Shown: piece by piece, positions 1-7,842 of the stretch
Layout: each line of letters opens with the position of its first letter
Numbering within the stretch: the stretch's first letter is position 1
DNA from: Bacteroidota bacterium
GTDB taxonomy: Bacteria > Bacteroidota > Bacteroidia > NS11-12g > UBA9320
Length of the DNA: 64,000 nucleotides
Reading direction: 5' to 3'
Assembly: GCA_002746305.1 (NCBI GenBank)
Contig: NVWV01000009.1
Coordinates: forward strand, 136,455 to 200,454
Translations under genes and position numbers: made by a program
Notes under the pieces: generated by a model
What the model was told of the DNA's origin: nothing
Database searches by the model: none
Seen by the model: only the letters and a program-made list of their open reading frames with translations

Positions 1-1
1 A

Positions 2-2179
2 AAAATTTATTACACAAAATTTGTAAAGCCCTTGTTGGAAACAGCTCCGGTATTTTCTCAAGGTTTCGAAATTCAAACCTTAAAAATAGAAGCTACACCT
101 GTTCTATCCCTGACCCAAAAAGGTCATTCTTATGGTTTCAATTTTCACGTAAGGTATGGCCAAAAAACATTTCCATATCACGGAAACAAACTGTTTCATG
201 TAGACCTAGATTGGAAAAATGGGGAGCCCCATTTTACAAAATACAAGCGTTCCAAAATCTGGGAGGCCAATAGAGTTAACGCATTGTCAGAACTTGGATT
301 AACCCTAGACAGCGGGCCCTTTTTTCGTCTAGAAAAGGACAGTTTAAAAGAATGCATTTCTTGGTTAAGGGAAAACAATGAAGTATTGACAATTAGTCAT
401 TTTATTCTTGAAGCAAAACTAAACCAGACCTACAGCTTTGAAAAACCCAATTTAAACTATGCTATTAGTGATAAAATTGATTGGTTTGACTTGAATGTAG
501 TTATTACAGTTGGCGAATTTGAAATTCCATTCAGCAAAGTAGTAGCTGAAATGAAAAAAGGAAATGAAGAGATTATTCTTCCCAATGGCCAAATTTTCGT
601 TTTCCCAAATGAATGGTTTGCACTTGGTGACGCTCTTTCCAACCAATCCAGTAGGAATAATCTATATAGCGTTAAAAAATATCAAGTAGATATTCTTAGT
701 CTAATCAAATCAAATGAAATCAAAAAACACCTAACCAAACTGGTTGATATTAAAAAAGAAAAGCCTCATAAGCTATTCCAAGGGACCTTACGACCCTATC
801 AACTTGATGGACTTAGTTGGTTAATGTTTCTCAAAAACAATAGGTTTGGAGGTATTCTCGCCGATGACATGGGTCTAGGTAAAACCGTTCAAACTCTTGC
901 TTTCCTCCAAAAACTAAAACATCAGAAGAATCTAAAAAGTCCAAGATTCTTGCTTATTGCACCAACGTCATTACTCTTTAATTGGAAGCAAGAAGCTGAG
1001 CAGTTTACTCCTGACATAGATATTATCATCCATTCGGGTGCAAAAAGAGCAAAGGAAGTTTCTGAATTTCAAAATACAGAGTTCATTATTACAAGCTACG
1101 GTCTTATTCGCAATGACTCAGAACTTTTTCAAGAAATCGACTTTGAAGTTATCATGCTTGACGAAAGTCAAAACATAAAAAACCATACTGCCAAGACAAC
1201 TCAGTACATTAACAAGCTAAACACCTCTTGTAGATTAGCACTTACAGGTACGCCAATAGAAAATACTATCAGAGATCTATGGAGTCAAATGAACTTCCTA
1301 AATAAAGGACTTTTAGGTAGTTTAAAAGTTTTTGAAGAAAGGTTTGCCAAACCCATTGAGAAATTAGGTGATCAGAAGAAGGCTGAAGAACTTCAATCCA
1401 TTATTAAACCCTTTTTGCTTCGAAGAACAAAGAATGAAGTAGCTAAGGACTTACCTCCTATAGTAGAAAAGATTATATACTGTGAAATGACTAAGGAACA
1501 GGCGGAATATTATGAAGAGGTCAAATCTGAGTACCGAAATAGCTTAACAGATTTAGTAGATCAAAAAGGTCTTCAGAAATCTAAATTTTCAATTTTACAG
1601 GGTCTATCTAAACTTAGACAAATTGCCAATCATCCTTACTTAGTAAATAAAGAGTTTATAGGTCAAAGTGGCAAACATGATATCCTACTTGATAAAATAA
1701 CAACCGCACTTGGAGACGGTCATAAAGTATTGGTCTTTTCTCAATTCGTTTCTTACCTCGACATTTTGCAACGTGACATTATTAAGAGTAAGCTCACTCA
1801 TTTTAGGTTGACAGGAGCCACATCAAAAGAAAAACGAGCTAAAAACGTCAAAGAATTTCAGGCTTTAGAAAGTCCAGCAGTATTTCTAATTTCTTTAAAA
1901 GCAGGAGGCACTGGTCTTAATCTAACATCAGCAGACTACGTATTTATTGTAGACCCATGGTGGAATCCTGCGGTTGAAGCACAAGCCAGAGATAGAACGC
2001 ATCGAATTGGACAAATGCGAAATGTTTTCAGTTATAAATTTATTTCTAGAGACACCATAGAAGAAAAGATTACAGATCTTCAGATAAAGAAACAAGGCTA
2101 CTCAAAAAACATTATCGTGTCAGAAAACAATATTCTATCAAATCTTGACATAAATAAGTTACAGATACTATTATCTTAA
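2..2179 (+). CDS. Snf2-family DNA helicase/ATPase, 3' part only
   Basis: This is the C-terminal part of a Snf2/SWI2 DNA-dependent ATPase, a family that remodels DNA-protein complexes using ATP. The reading frame is open through base 2, so the true N-terminus lies outside the window; the TTG at 32 is only the first in-window start codon. Counting from 32, a beta-rich region typical of the bacterial SNF2-associated domain covers about 30-200. Then come Walker A DMGLGKT (279-285), the DESQ box (377-380), LTGTPIEN (404-411), and the second RecA lobe with VLVFSQ, GGTGLNL and QARDRTHRIGQ (about 651-661). All motifs look intact. Bacterial members often carry an N-terminal SWIM zinc finger, which would be upstream of this window. 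Family is certain; the cellular role is not known. Confidence 0.95.
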   Translation, partial: KIYYTKFVKPLLETAPVFSQGFEIQTLKIEATPVLSLTQKGHSYGFNFHVRYGQKTFPYHGNKLFHVDLDWKNGEPHFTKYKRSKIWEANRVNALSELGLTLDSGPFFRLEKDSLKECISWLRENNEVLTISHFILEAKLNQTYSFEKPNLNYAISDKIDWFDLNVVITVGEFEIPFSKVVAEMKKGNEEIILPNGQIFVFPNEWFALGDALSNQSSRNNLYSVKKYQVDILSLIKSNEIKKHLTKLVDIKKEKPHKLFQGTLRPYQLDGLSWLMFLKNNRFGGILADDMGLGKTVQTLAFLQKLKHQKNLKSPRFLLIAPTSLLFNWKQEAEQFTPDIDIIIHSGAKRAKEVSEFQNTEFIITSYGLIRNDSELFQEIDFEVIMLDESQNIKNHTAKTTQYINKLNTSCRLALTGTPIENTIRDLWSQMNFLNKGLLGSLKVFEERFAKPIEKLGDQKKAEELQSIIKPFLLRRTKNEVAKDLPPIVEKIIYCEMTKEQAEYYEEVKSEYRNSLTDLVDQKGLQKSKFSILQGLSKLRQIANHPYLVNKEFIGQSGKHDILLDKITTALGDGHKVLVFSQFVSYLDILQRDIIKSKLTHFRLTGATSKEKRAKNVKEFQALESPAVFLISLKAGGTGLNLTSADYVFIVDPWWNPAVEAQARDRTHRIGQMRNVFSYKFISRDTIEEKITDLQIKKQGYSKNIIVSENNILSNLDINKLQILLS

Positions 2180-2191
2180 AACATATTTAGA

Positions 2192-2199
2192 TAAATTTG
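2192..2199 (+). promoter_or_regulatory. Bacteroidota -7 promoter element TAAATTTG
   Basis: TAAATTTG matches the Bacteroidota sigma -7 consensus TAnnTTTG and lies 21 bases before the ATG of the secreted protein at 2221. No TTG (-33 element) is seen at the usual spacing, so the assignment rests on the -7 box and its position. Confidence 0.5.
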
Positions 2200-2220
2200 A
2201 GGCATTAAAACATTTACAAA

Positions 2221-2982
2221 ATGAAAAAAACACTTACTCTTTTACTTGTGGCATTAACCAGCCTTTCTTTCGCTCAGGTAGATTGGGCCATCAACTCAGT
2301 CAAATCTCCAACAAATATTAATTCAACTTCGTCTGGAACGTCTTTTGATATAGTATTGGAGTGTGAAAACAAAGGCACGGATACTATCCAACCTGGAGAT
2401 TCAATAATCTTCAACATGTTATTGATCGATTTAGAGACTAGCAATGTATGGCTTCAGTACCCTGCAAACGCAGCAAGCGGTAACTATTCTATTGTAATTG
2501 CAACTGAGCAAATCTTACCTGGAGCTACCTATGACATTACTCAAACTGGTTTAAGTACTTCATTAATTGTTCGTGATTCAAGAAACATGAGAATGGGTAT
2601 TAACACTTACTTATTTGACAGATCAAATCCAATCATTGATGATGATTCTACTAACAACTCTACTTTCAGAGATTTGATATGGTTCAATGAATATGGAAAT
2701 GGCGTTTCTGTGAATGAAGTTAAGTATAACGGTGATATTGCTGCTTATCCTAATCCTGCAAATGACATATTGAATGTAGAAATAACTCATACTCAAATTT
2801 CTGGTGTAAAATTAGAATTGGTAGACTTAACTGGTAAAACTGTTGTTAGTCATCAAGTAGAAGATGTATTCTCTACAATTGCTTATCAAATAAATGTATC
2901 TGCTGTTGAGAATGGCATTTATATTTTAAAGGTTACAAATGGAGATGAGATACTAACAACGAAAGTTACTGTTTCTCACTAA
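2221..2982 (+). CDS. Secreted protein with T9SS type A sorting domain
   Basis: A 253-residue exported protein. Residues 1-18 form a signal peptide ending SLSFAQ. The last 80 residues form a type A (Por) sorting domain, visible as AAYPNPANDILNVEI followed by VDLTGKTV and the ending NGIYILKVTNGD. Such proteins cross the inner membrane by Sec and are released or anchored at the surface by the type IX system. The middle (about 20-165) is a beta-rich domain with phrases such as ENKGTDTIQPGDSI that recall CARDB/immunoglobulin-like folds. It has its own -7 element and a strong terminator, so it is probably monocistronic. The ligand or role cannot be inferred. Confidence 0.85.
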   Translation: MKKTLTLLLVALTSLSFAQVDWAINSVKSPTNINSTSSGTSFDIVLECENKGTDTIQPGDSIIFNMLLIDLETSNVWLQYPANAASGNYSIVIATEQILPGATYDITQTGLSTSLIVRDSRNMRMGINTYLFDRSNPIIDDDSTNNSTFRDLIWFNEYGNGVSVNEVKYNGDIAAYPNPANDILNVEITHTQISGVKLELVDLTGKTVVSHQVEDVFSTIAYQINVSAVENGIYILKVTNGDEILTTKVTVSH

Positions 2983-3002
2983 TTCCTAATTAAAATATTT
3001 TA

Positions 3003-3031
3003 AAGCCGATTGCTTAGCAGTCGGCTTTTTT
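3003..3031 (+). terminator. Rho-independent terminator after the T9SS protein
   Basis: Stem AAGCCGA/TCGGCTT with an inner TGC/GCA pairing, followed by a run of T (3026-3031). It lies 20 bases after the stop codon at 2982. Confidence 0.85.
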
Positions 3032-3044
3032 AGTGCAATTAAAC

Positions 3045-3052
3045 TAAGTTTG
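3045..3052 (+). promoter_or_regulatory. -7 promoter element TAAGTTTG for yebC
   Basis: TAAGTTTG fits TAnnTTTG and lies 29 bases before the yebC ATG, just after the preceding terminator. It probably drives yebC and the carboxyltransferase gene. Confidence 0.5.
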
Positions 3053-3081
3053 CCCAGCACCTAAAAAAGAACCAAACACAA

Positions 3082-3837
3082 ATGGCAGGACATAGTAAAT
3101 GGGCAAACATTAAGCACCGAAAGGCTGCACAAGATAAAAAACGAGCTAAGGTTTGGACTCGAATAATTAAGGAAATTACAATTGCAGCCCGTGACAATGG
3201 CCCTGACCTAGATAGCAACCCTGCACTTAGGCTTGCAGTGCAAAATGGCAAGGGAGCCAACCTAGCTAAGGAGACCATTGACCGTGCAATTAAAAAAGGT
3301 TCAGGGGCTGAGGCGGCCAATCTTCAACGCCATACCTACGAAGGTTATGGACCACATGGAATAGCCATTTTCATTGATACCACCACAGACAATATCAATC
3401 GAACTGTTGCCAATATCCGATCTATCTTTTCTAAAAATAATGGCAACTTAGGCACCAATGGATCTCTAAGTTTTATCTTTAATACAAAAGGGGTTTTCAC
3501 TATAAATAACTCAGCTTTAGAAGGAATGGATGATGATGAACTGGAACTAGAATTGATTGATGGAGGTGCAGAGGATGTTGAAAGAGATAGTGAATTCACA
3601 ACTATTTACACCTCTTTTGATGACTATGGCAATATGCAAAAAAAGCTGAATGAATTGCACGTAGAAGTGCAATCAACTGAGATACAACAAATCCCTAAAA
3701 CTACTACAGCACTGGAGATAGATGCAGCACATGACGTCTTGAAAATAGTTGAAAAATTTGAAGAGGATGAGGACATTCAAGCAGTGTATCATAACCTTGA
3801 GCTTACCGATGAACTTATTGCACAACTAGAAGAATAA
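3082..3837 (+). CDS. yebC: YebC/PmpR-family protein
   Basis: A full-length 251-residue YebC family member, opening with the family hallmark [18 protein letters not shown] and continuing with [16 protein letters not shown] and the [21 protein letters not shown] segment at about 90-112. The three-domain fold is complete and the C-terminus is acidic, as usual. Family members are described as DNA-binding regulators; some YebC proteins have been linked to translation of proline-rich sequences. Only 4 bases separate it from the carboxyltransferase gene, suggesting co-transcription. Identity is secure; its target here is unknown. Confidence 0.96.
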   Translation: MAGHSKWANIKHRKAAQDKKRAKVWTRIIKEITIAARDNGPDLDSNPALRLAVQNGKGANLAKETIDRAIKKGSGAEAANLQRHTYEGYGPHGIAIFIDTTTDNINRTVANIRSIFSKNNGNLGTNGSLSFIFNTKGVFTINNSALEGMDDDELELELIDGGAEDVERDSEFTTIYTSFDDYGNMQKKLNELHVEVQSTEIQQIPKTTTALEIDAAHDVLKIVEKFEEDEDIQAVYHNLELTDELIAQLEE

Positions 3838-3841
3838 ATAC

Positions 3842-5380
3842 ATGAACAAACGAGATATATTAATAGACAAGCTAGACAAAGCAAAGCTCGGAGGAGGGCA
3901 AAAACGAATAGATACTCAACATGGTAAAAATAAACTGACCGCCAGAGAAAGACTTGATTTACTTCTTGATAAAAATTCATTTGAAGAAATAGGTGCACTT
4001 GTCAAGCATAGAAGCTCTGATTTTGGCATGGATAAAATACACTTCCCTGGAGATGGAGTGGTGACAGGATACGGAACTATAAGTGGCCGATTGGTGTATG
4101 TATTCTCTCAGGATTTTACTGTTTTTGGAGGATCGCTCTCTGAAACACACGCTGAGAAAATCTGTAAAATAATGGATATGGCCATGAAAAATGGGGCTCC
4201 TGTTATTGGGTTAAATGACAGTGGTGGAGCAAGAATTCAAGAGGGGGTTGTTTCTCTTGGGGGATATGCTGACATTTTTTATAGGAATACTCTTGCTAGT
4301 GGAGTTATACCTCAACTTAGCGTAATAATGGGCCCTTGTGCAGGAGGAGCAGTTTATTCACCTGCTATTACGGATTTTATTTTGATGGTGGAGGATACTA
4401 GTTACATGTTTGTAACAGGTCCTAATGTGGTTAAAACAGTAACGAATGAAGAAGTGAGTTCCGAAGATTTGGGCGGAGCCTCGGTACACAGCGAAAAAAG
4501 TGGTGTAGCTCATTTAACTTCTGCTAATGATTTGGAAGCTATCGAGGATATTAAGAAACTCTTATCCTATATGCCTCAAAACTGCGAAGAGCACCCACAC
4601 AAAATAGCCTATGAATTGGGCAATGAAACTAGAGATACACTAAAGACCATTGTACCAGAAAGTGCAAATCAACCTTATGATATCCGAGAAGTAATCAATG
4701 GCATAATTGACGAAGAAACTTTCTTTGAAATACACGAAAAATTTGCTCCCAATATTGTCGTTGGATTCGGCAGACTGGCAGGAAGAAGTATTGGGATAGT
4801 AGCCAATCAACCGGCATATCTTGCAGGAGTTTTGGATGTTACTTCTTCACAAAAGGGAGCTCGTTTTGTCCGTTTCTGTGATTGTTTTAACATCCCTTTA
4901 CTTGTACTAGAAGACGTACCTGGATTTCTACCTGGCACGGACCAAGAATGGAACGCGATTATTACGAATGGAGCTAAGCTATTATATGCTTTTAGTGAAG
5001 CTACTGTTCCTCGTATCACAGTTATTACAAGAAAGGCTTACGGAGGAGCTTATGATGTAATGAATAGTAAACACATTGGTGCGGACATGAATTTTGCTTG
5101 GCCAAGTGCTGAAATAGCAGTAATGGGTGCTAAGGGAGCCGCAGAAATCATTTTCCGTAGAGAGATTGCTTCTGCCGAAAACCCTACCGAAGCTCTTAAT
5201 GAAAAAGAAACGGAGTATGCTGAAATATTTGCAAACCCATACAGAGCTGCAGAAAGAGGATTTGTGGATGAAGTCATTTTACCAGAAAAAACGAGAGAAA
5301 AGCTTATTAAGGCTTTTGCCATGCTTGAAAATAAGGTTGCAACACTACCTAAGAAGAAGCACGGAAATATCCCGATGTAA
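3842..5380 (+). CDS. Acyl-CoA carboxylase, carboxyltransferase (beta) subunit
   Basis: A 512-residue biotin-dependent carboxyltransferase of the propionyl-CoA carboxylase beta type. It moves carboxyl from carboxybiotin to an acyl-CoA, most likely propionyl-CoA. Two crotonase-like halves are visible: the first oxyanion-hole region [10 protein letters not shown] at about 127 with [12 protein letters not shown], and the second with [14 protein letters not shown] and the [13 protein letters not shown] segment at about 400. Length matches the family. No biotin carboxylase or biotin carrier gene lies in the window, so partners are elsewhere. A methylmalonyl-CoA decarboxylase alpha role is possible on sequence alone. 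Confidence 0.92.
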   Translation: MNKRDILIDKLDKAKLGGGQKRIDTQHGKNKLTARERLDLLLDKNSFEEIGALVKHRSSDFGMDKIHFPGDGVVTGYGTISGRLVYVFSQDFTVFGGSLSETHAEKICKIMDMAMKNGAPVIGLNDSGGARIQEGVVSLGGYADIFYRNTLASGVIPQLSVIMGPCAGGAVYSPAITDFILMVEDTSYMFVTGPNVVKTVTNEEVSSEDLGGASVHSEKSGVAHLTSANDLEAIEDIKKLLSYMPQNCEEHPHKIAYELGNETRDTLKTIVPESANQPYDIREVINGIIDEETFFEIHEKFAPNIVVGFGRLAGRSIGIVANQPAYLAGVLDVTSSQKGARFVRFCDCFNIPLLVLEDVPGFLPGTDQEWNAIITNGAKLLYAFSEATVPRITVITRKAYGGAYDVMNSKHIGADMNFAWPSAEIAVMGAKGAAEIIFRREIASAENPTEALNEKETEYAEIFANPYRAAERGFVDEVILPEKTREKLIKAFAMLENKVATLPKKKHGNIPM

Positions 5381-5393
5381 CACTTTGTTTTCT

Positions 5394-5408
5394 AATGACA
5401 ATGTCATT
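5394..5408. promoter_or_regulatory. Perfect 15-bp palindrome, candidate operator
   Basis: AATGACA-A-TGTCATT is a perfect 7+1+7 inverted repeat between the carboxyltransferase gene and the haem lipoprotein gene. Its centre is about 43 bases before the -7 element at 5444. The spacing and TGAC/GTCA arms resemble Crp/Fnr-type activator sites, which would suit a redox operon. No regulator gene is nearby, so the binding protein is unknown. Confidence 0.45.
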
Positions 5409-5443
5409 TATATGGAATATTTCCCTTTTCTTATCATTCCTAT

Positions 5444-5451
5444 TAAATTTG
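5444..5451 (+). promoter_or_regulatory. -7 promoter element TAAATTTG, almost abutting the GTG start
   Basis: TAAATTTG is a perfect TAnnTTTG match ending only 4 bases before the GTG at 5456. Transcription would begin at or very near the start codon, so the operon message may be leaderless. Confidence 0.5.
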
Positions 5452-5455
5452 AAAA

Positions 5456-5818
5456 GTGTCAAAACCAATAATACTATCAATTCTTGTTGTCCTACTATTT
5501 CTCTCTTCTTGTACATATCATAATGAAGAAACAGAATACCCCACACCAGCAGGTTGCGACACCTTAAACATGTCTTACACCAATGACATTCTTCCAATTT
5601 TCAAGTCGAATGGATGTGCTGGGTGCCATGGTAGCTCATCGACCACCAAACTCAACAGCTATACCAATACTAAAATAAGTGTAGATAATGGCTCATTACT
5701 AGGCAGTATAAATCACAAGTCTGGATTTAGACCAATGCCAGACTTCAGTCCTAAAATCAATCAATGTTCGATTGATCAAATTACAGCATGGATTAACGAC
5801 GGAGCATTCGACAATTAA
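5456..5818 (+). CDS. Small c-type cytochrome-like lipoprotein
   Basis: A 120-residue predicted lipoprotein with one haem-c motif. Residues 1-18 form a short lipoprotein signal ending LFLSSC (Cys19). The sequence NGCAGCHGSS supplies a CxxCH site, and RPMPDF downstream could supply the axial Met. This arrangement (NDILPIF..GCAGCHG) is common in small Bacteroidota periplasmic haem proteins. The start is GTG; no ATG is available and the signal peptide requires this position. It heads an operon with an OB-fold protein, YceI and a DUF5777 barrel. A redox or electron-carrier role is inferred from the haem motif only. Confidence 0.8.
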   Translation: MSKPIILSILVVLLFLSSCTYHNEETEYPTPAGCDTLNMSYTNDILPIFKSNGCAGCHGSSSTTKLNSYTNTKISVDNGSLLGSINHKSGFRPMPDFSPKINQCSIDQITAWINDGAFDN

Positions 5819-5840
5819 AAAAATATAAACCAATTAAAAA

Positions 5841-6287
5841 ATGAAAAAACCTTTACTTCTACTCGTTTCCCTTCTAGTCTTGGGAGCGGTGTTTTATGCC
5901 TACAAATCGTACAATAAAGAGCACACTAATGTTGCAACAACCGATGCGGCAGAAACCATAACCGCAGCTGACCTTTTCAATGAATTTGATACTGACGAAA
6001 CAGCCGCAATGACCAAGTATGCAGACAAGGTAATTCAAGTATCAGGGACAATTCTTAGCCAAGATTTGAGCAACGATAAAGAGCCTCAAATTGTCATAGA
6101 AGGCAATGGTGACGACGGTTTCATTAGATGTGGATTCAAACCTAGTGAGCTAAGTAAAGTAGAAAAAGCAACACCTTCTACTTCGATTAAAATTAAAGGT
6201 ATATGCACCGGATTAAATGGTTCAGATGAACTTGATTTATTAGCTGACAAAGACGTAGTACTATCAAATTGCATAATAATTGAATAA
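5841..6287 (+). CDS. Membrane-anchored OB-fold (tRNA_anti-like) protein
   Basis: A 148-residue protein with an N-terminal hydrophobic segment (4-23, LLLLVSLLVLGAVFYAY) that serves as an anchor or signal. An OB-fold domain follows, recognised by the pattern ADLFNEFDTDETAAMTKYAD, VIQVSGTI, DDGFIRCGF and IKIKGICTG. This matches the tRNA_anti-like family of Bacteroidota periplasmic proteins; despite the name there is no evidence that it binds RNA. It sits 22 bases after the haem lipoprotein gene and 11 bases before the yceI-like gene, so all are probably co-transcribed. Function unknown. Confidence 0.75.
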   Translation: MKKPLLLLVSLLVLGAVFYAYKSYNKEHTNVATTDAAETITAADLFNEFDTDETAAMTKYADKVIQVSGTILSQDLSNDKEPQIVIEGNGDDGFIRCGFKPSELSKVEKATPSTSIKIKGICTGLNGSDELDLLADKDVVLSNCIIIE

Positions 6288-6298
6288 TAAATAATATC

Positions 6299-6862
6299 AT
6301 GAAAAAAATAACCATACTTAGTTTAGCTCTATTAGCAATAGGTCTAGTAGCTTTCAAAAATCACAGTGGCGGAATATTCAAAACCAACACAGGAAACATT
6401 AATTTCTTTAGCCACACTTCAGTTGAAGATATAGCTGCGGATAATCATAAAGTAAAGTCTGCCTTTGATGCATCAAGCGGTAAAATTCAATTCAGTGCTT
6501 TGATTAAAGACTTTGAATTTGAAAAAGCTTTAATGCAAGAGCATTTTAACGAAAACTATATGAACAGTACCAAATTCCCCAAGACCACCTTTAATGGAAT
6601 GATTGAGAACATGGATGCTATTAAAATTGGTACAGATGGAATTTACACCTCCAATATAAGTGGCAAATTAACCATTAAGGACGTCACAAAAGACGTTAGC
6701 ACCAAGGGTACGTTTACAGTAAAAGGAGGAGTTGTAAATGCAAAAGCAACCTTTCAAATAAACCCTACAGACTATAACATAGAAATCCCAAGAGTTGTAT
6801 CTAAAAAAATATCTAAGGACATTAAAGTGTCTATAGATGCAGACTACACTCACGCACATTAA
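6299..6862 (+). CDS. YceI-family periplasmic protein
   Basis: A 187-residue secreted YceI-like protein. The family forms a lipocalin-like barrel that binds isoprenoid or other amphipathic molecules in the periplasm. A signal peptide covers about 1-20. Family landmarks include GNINFFSHTSVEDIAADNHKV, IQFSALIKDFEFEKALMQEHFNENYM, FPKTTFNG and the late LTIKDVTKDVSTKGTF. It is third in the operon with a haem lipoprotein, OB-fold protein and DUF5777 barrel. YceI proteins often sit beside cytochromes or quinone-linked proteins, so involvement in quinone or redox chemistry is a fair but unproven inference. Confidence 0.88.
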   Translation: MKKITILSLALLAIGLVAFKNHSGGIFKTNTGNINFFSHTSVEDIAADNHKVKSAFDASSGKIQFSALIKDFEFEKALMQEHFNENYMNSTKFPKTTFNGMIENMDAIKIGTDGIYTSNISGKLTIKDVTKDVSTKGTFTVKGGVVNAKATFQINPTDYNIEIPRVVSKKISKDIKVSIDADYTHAH

Positions 6863-6880
6863 TTCTAAAACTTAACAGCG

Positions 6881-6913
6881 AAACCTGCCGAATCAAATAA
6901 TTTCGTCAGGTTT
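6881..6913 (+). terminator. Imperfect hairpin, possible terminator or attenuator
   Basis: AAACCTGCCGAA and TTCGTCAGGTTT pair with one mismatch around an 9-base loop. There is no clean T-run (only CCAATTT follows), so it may reduce rather than stop transcription into the DUF5777 gene. Confidence 0.45.
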
Positions 6914-6937
6914 CCAATTTGCTACAATACCGAGTAT

Positions 6938-7804
6938 ATGAAAAAGAACATCATTCTTCCTTTACTAATATTTTCTGTACTAACGGCGAAATCCCAAGGG
7001 ATGGACCTTTTAGATGATGAGGAAGAGGTTCCTACAACCAATTATATTTCTGCCACCTTTAAAACGAACAGAGTTGTAAATGGCCATAGTATTGAAACCG
7101 TAGCTAAAAGAGAATTTGACTTTAAGATCTCACATAGGTTTGGGTTTTTAAGCACAGGGGCTTATGAACTATTCGGCCTAGATCAAGCCAACATTCGAAT
7201 TGGTGGAGACTACGGCATAACAGACAATATCAATGTTGGATTTGGAAGGAGTACTTTTGGTAAGACCTTTGATGGATTTACCAAGTATAAGTTTCTAAAA
7301 CAGAGTTCTGGAGTTAAGAAAATGCCAATATCCGCAGTATGGGTAAGTCATATTGCTGTTACATCTCTGAAGTGGTCACAGCCATTACGGGAGAATAAAT
7401 TTTCTGACAGAGTAAGCTATGTTCACCAACTACTTGTGGCACGTAAGTTTTCTGAAGGATTGAGCATCCAACTTTCCCCTACACTGGTTCACAAAAATTT
7501 AGTTGATTCCGCCAACCGAAACAATGACATCATCTCCATAGGAGTCGGATTAAGACAAAAAATAACCTCAAGAACTACCATAAACTTAGAATATTACTAT
7601 GTCCCTACAGGACAGTTAGAATCTTCTAAAACCAATGCATTATCTATTGGTTTCGACATTGAAACAGGCGGTCATGTTTTTCAGTTTTTCTTGACGAATG
7701 CAACTGCTCCATTTGAGAAAGGTTTTATTACCGATACTCAAGCCAAATGGCTCGATGGTGATATTCGTTTTGGTTTTAACATAGCACGTGTATTTAATTT
7801 TTAG
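6938..7804 (+). CDS. DUF5777-family outer-membrane beta-barrel protein
   Basis: A 288-residue protein with a signal peptide (about 1-19), a short acidic linker (DLLDDEEE) and alternating beta strands to a terminal phenylalanine (ARVFNF), as expected for an outer-membrane barrel. The features FKTNRVVNGHSIETV, FDFKISHRFGF and GADYGI-like repeats match the DUF5777 group. That group is repeatedly found next to YceI and cytochrome-like genes in Bacteroidota, as here. It may form the outer-membrane part of the same pathway. No substrate is known. Confidence 0.8.
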   Translation: MKKNIILPLLIFSVLTAKSQGMDLLDDEEEVPTTNYISATFKTNRVVNGHSIETVAKREFDFKISHRFGFLSTGAYELFGLDQANIRIGGDYGITDNINVGFGRSTFGKTFDGFTKYKFLKQSSGVKKMPISAVWVSHIAVTSLKWSQPLRENKFSDRVSYVHQLLVARKFSEGLSIQLSPTLVHKNLVDSANRNNDIISIGVGLRQKITSRTTINLEYYYVPTGQLESSKTNALSIGFDIETGGHVFQFFLTNATAPFEKGFITDTQAKWLDGDIRFGFNIARVFNF

Positions 7805-7812
7805 TAACTTTG
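7805..7812 (+). promoter_or_regulatory. -7 promoter element TAACTTTG for the PKD/gliding protein
   Basis: TAACTTTG fits TAnnTTTG and overlaps the end of the preceding gene. It lies 30 bases before the proposed ATC start at 7843. That position supports translation beginning at about 7843 rather than at the first ATG, 8032. Confidence 0.45.
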
Positions 7813-7842
7813 GAGATAACGCCTTTCATTTAAAAAAAAACT

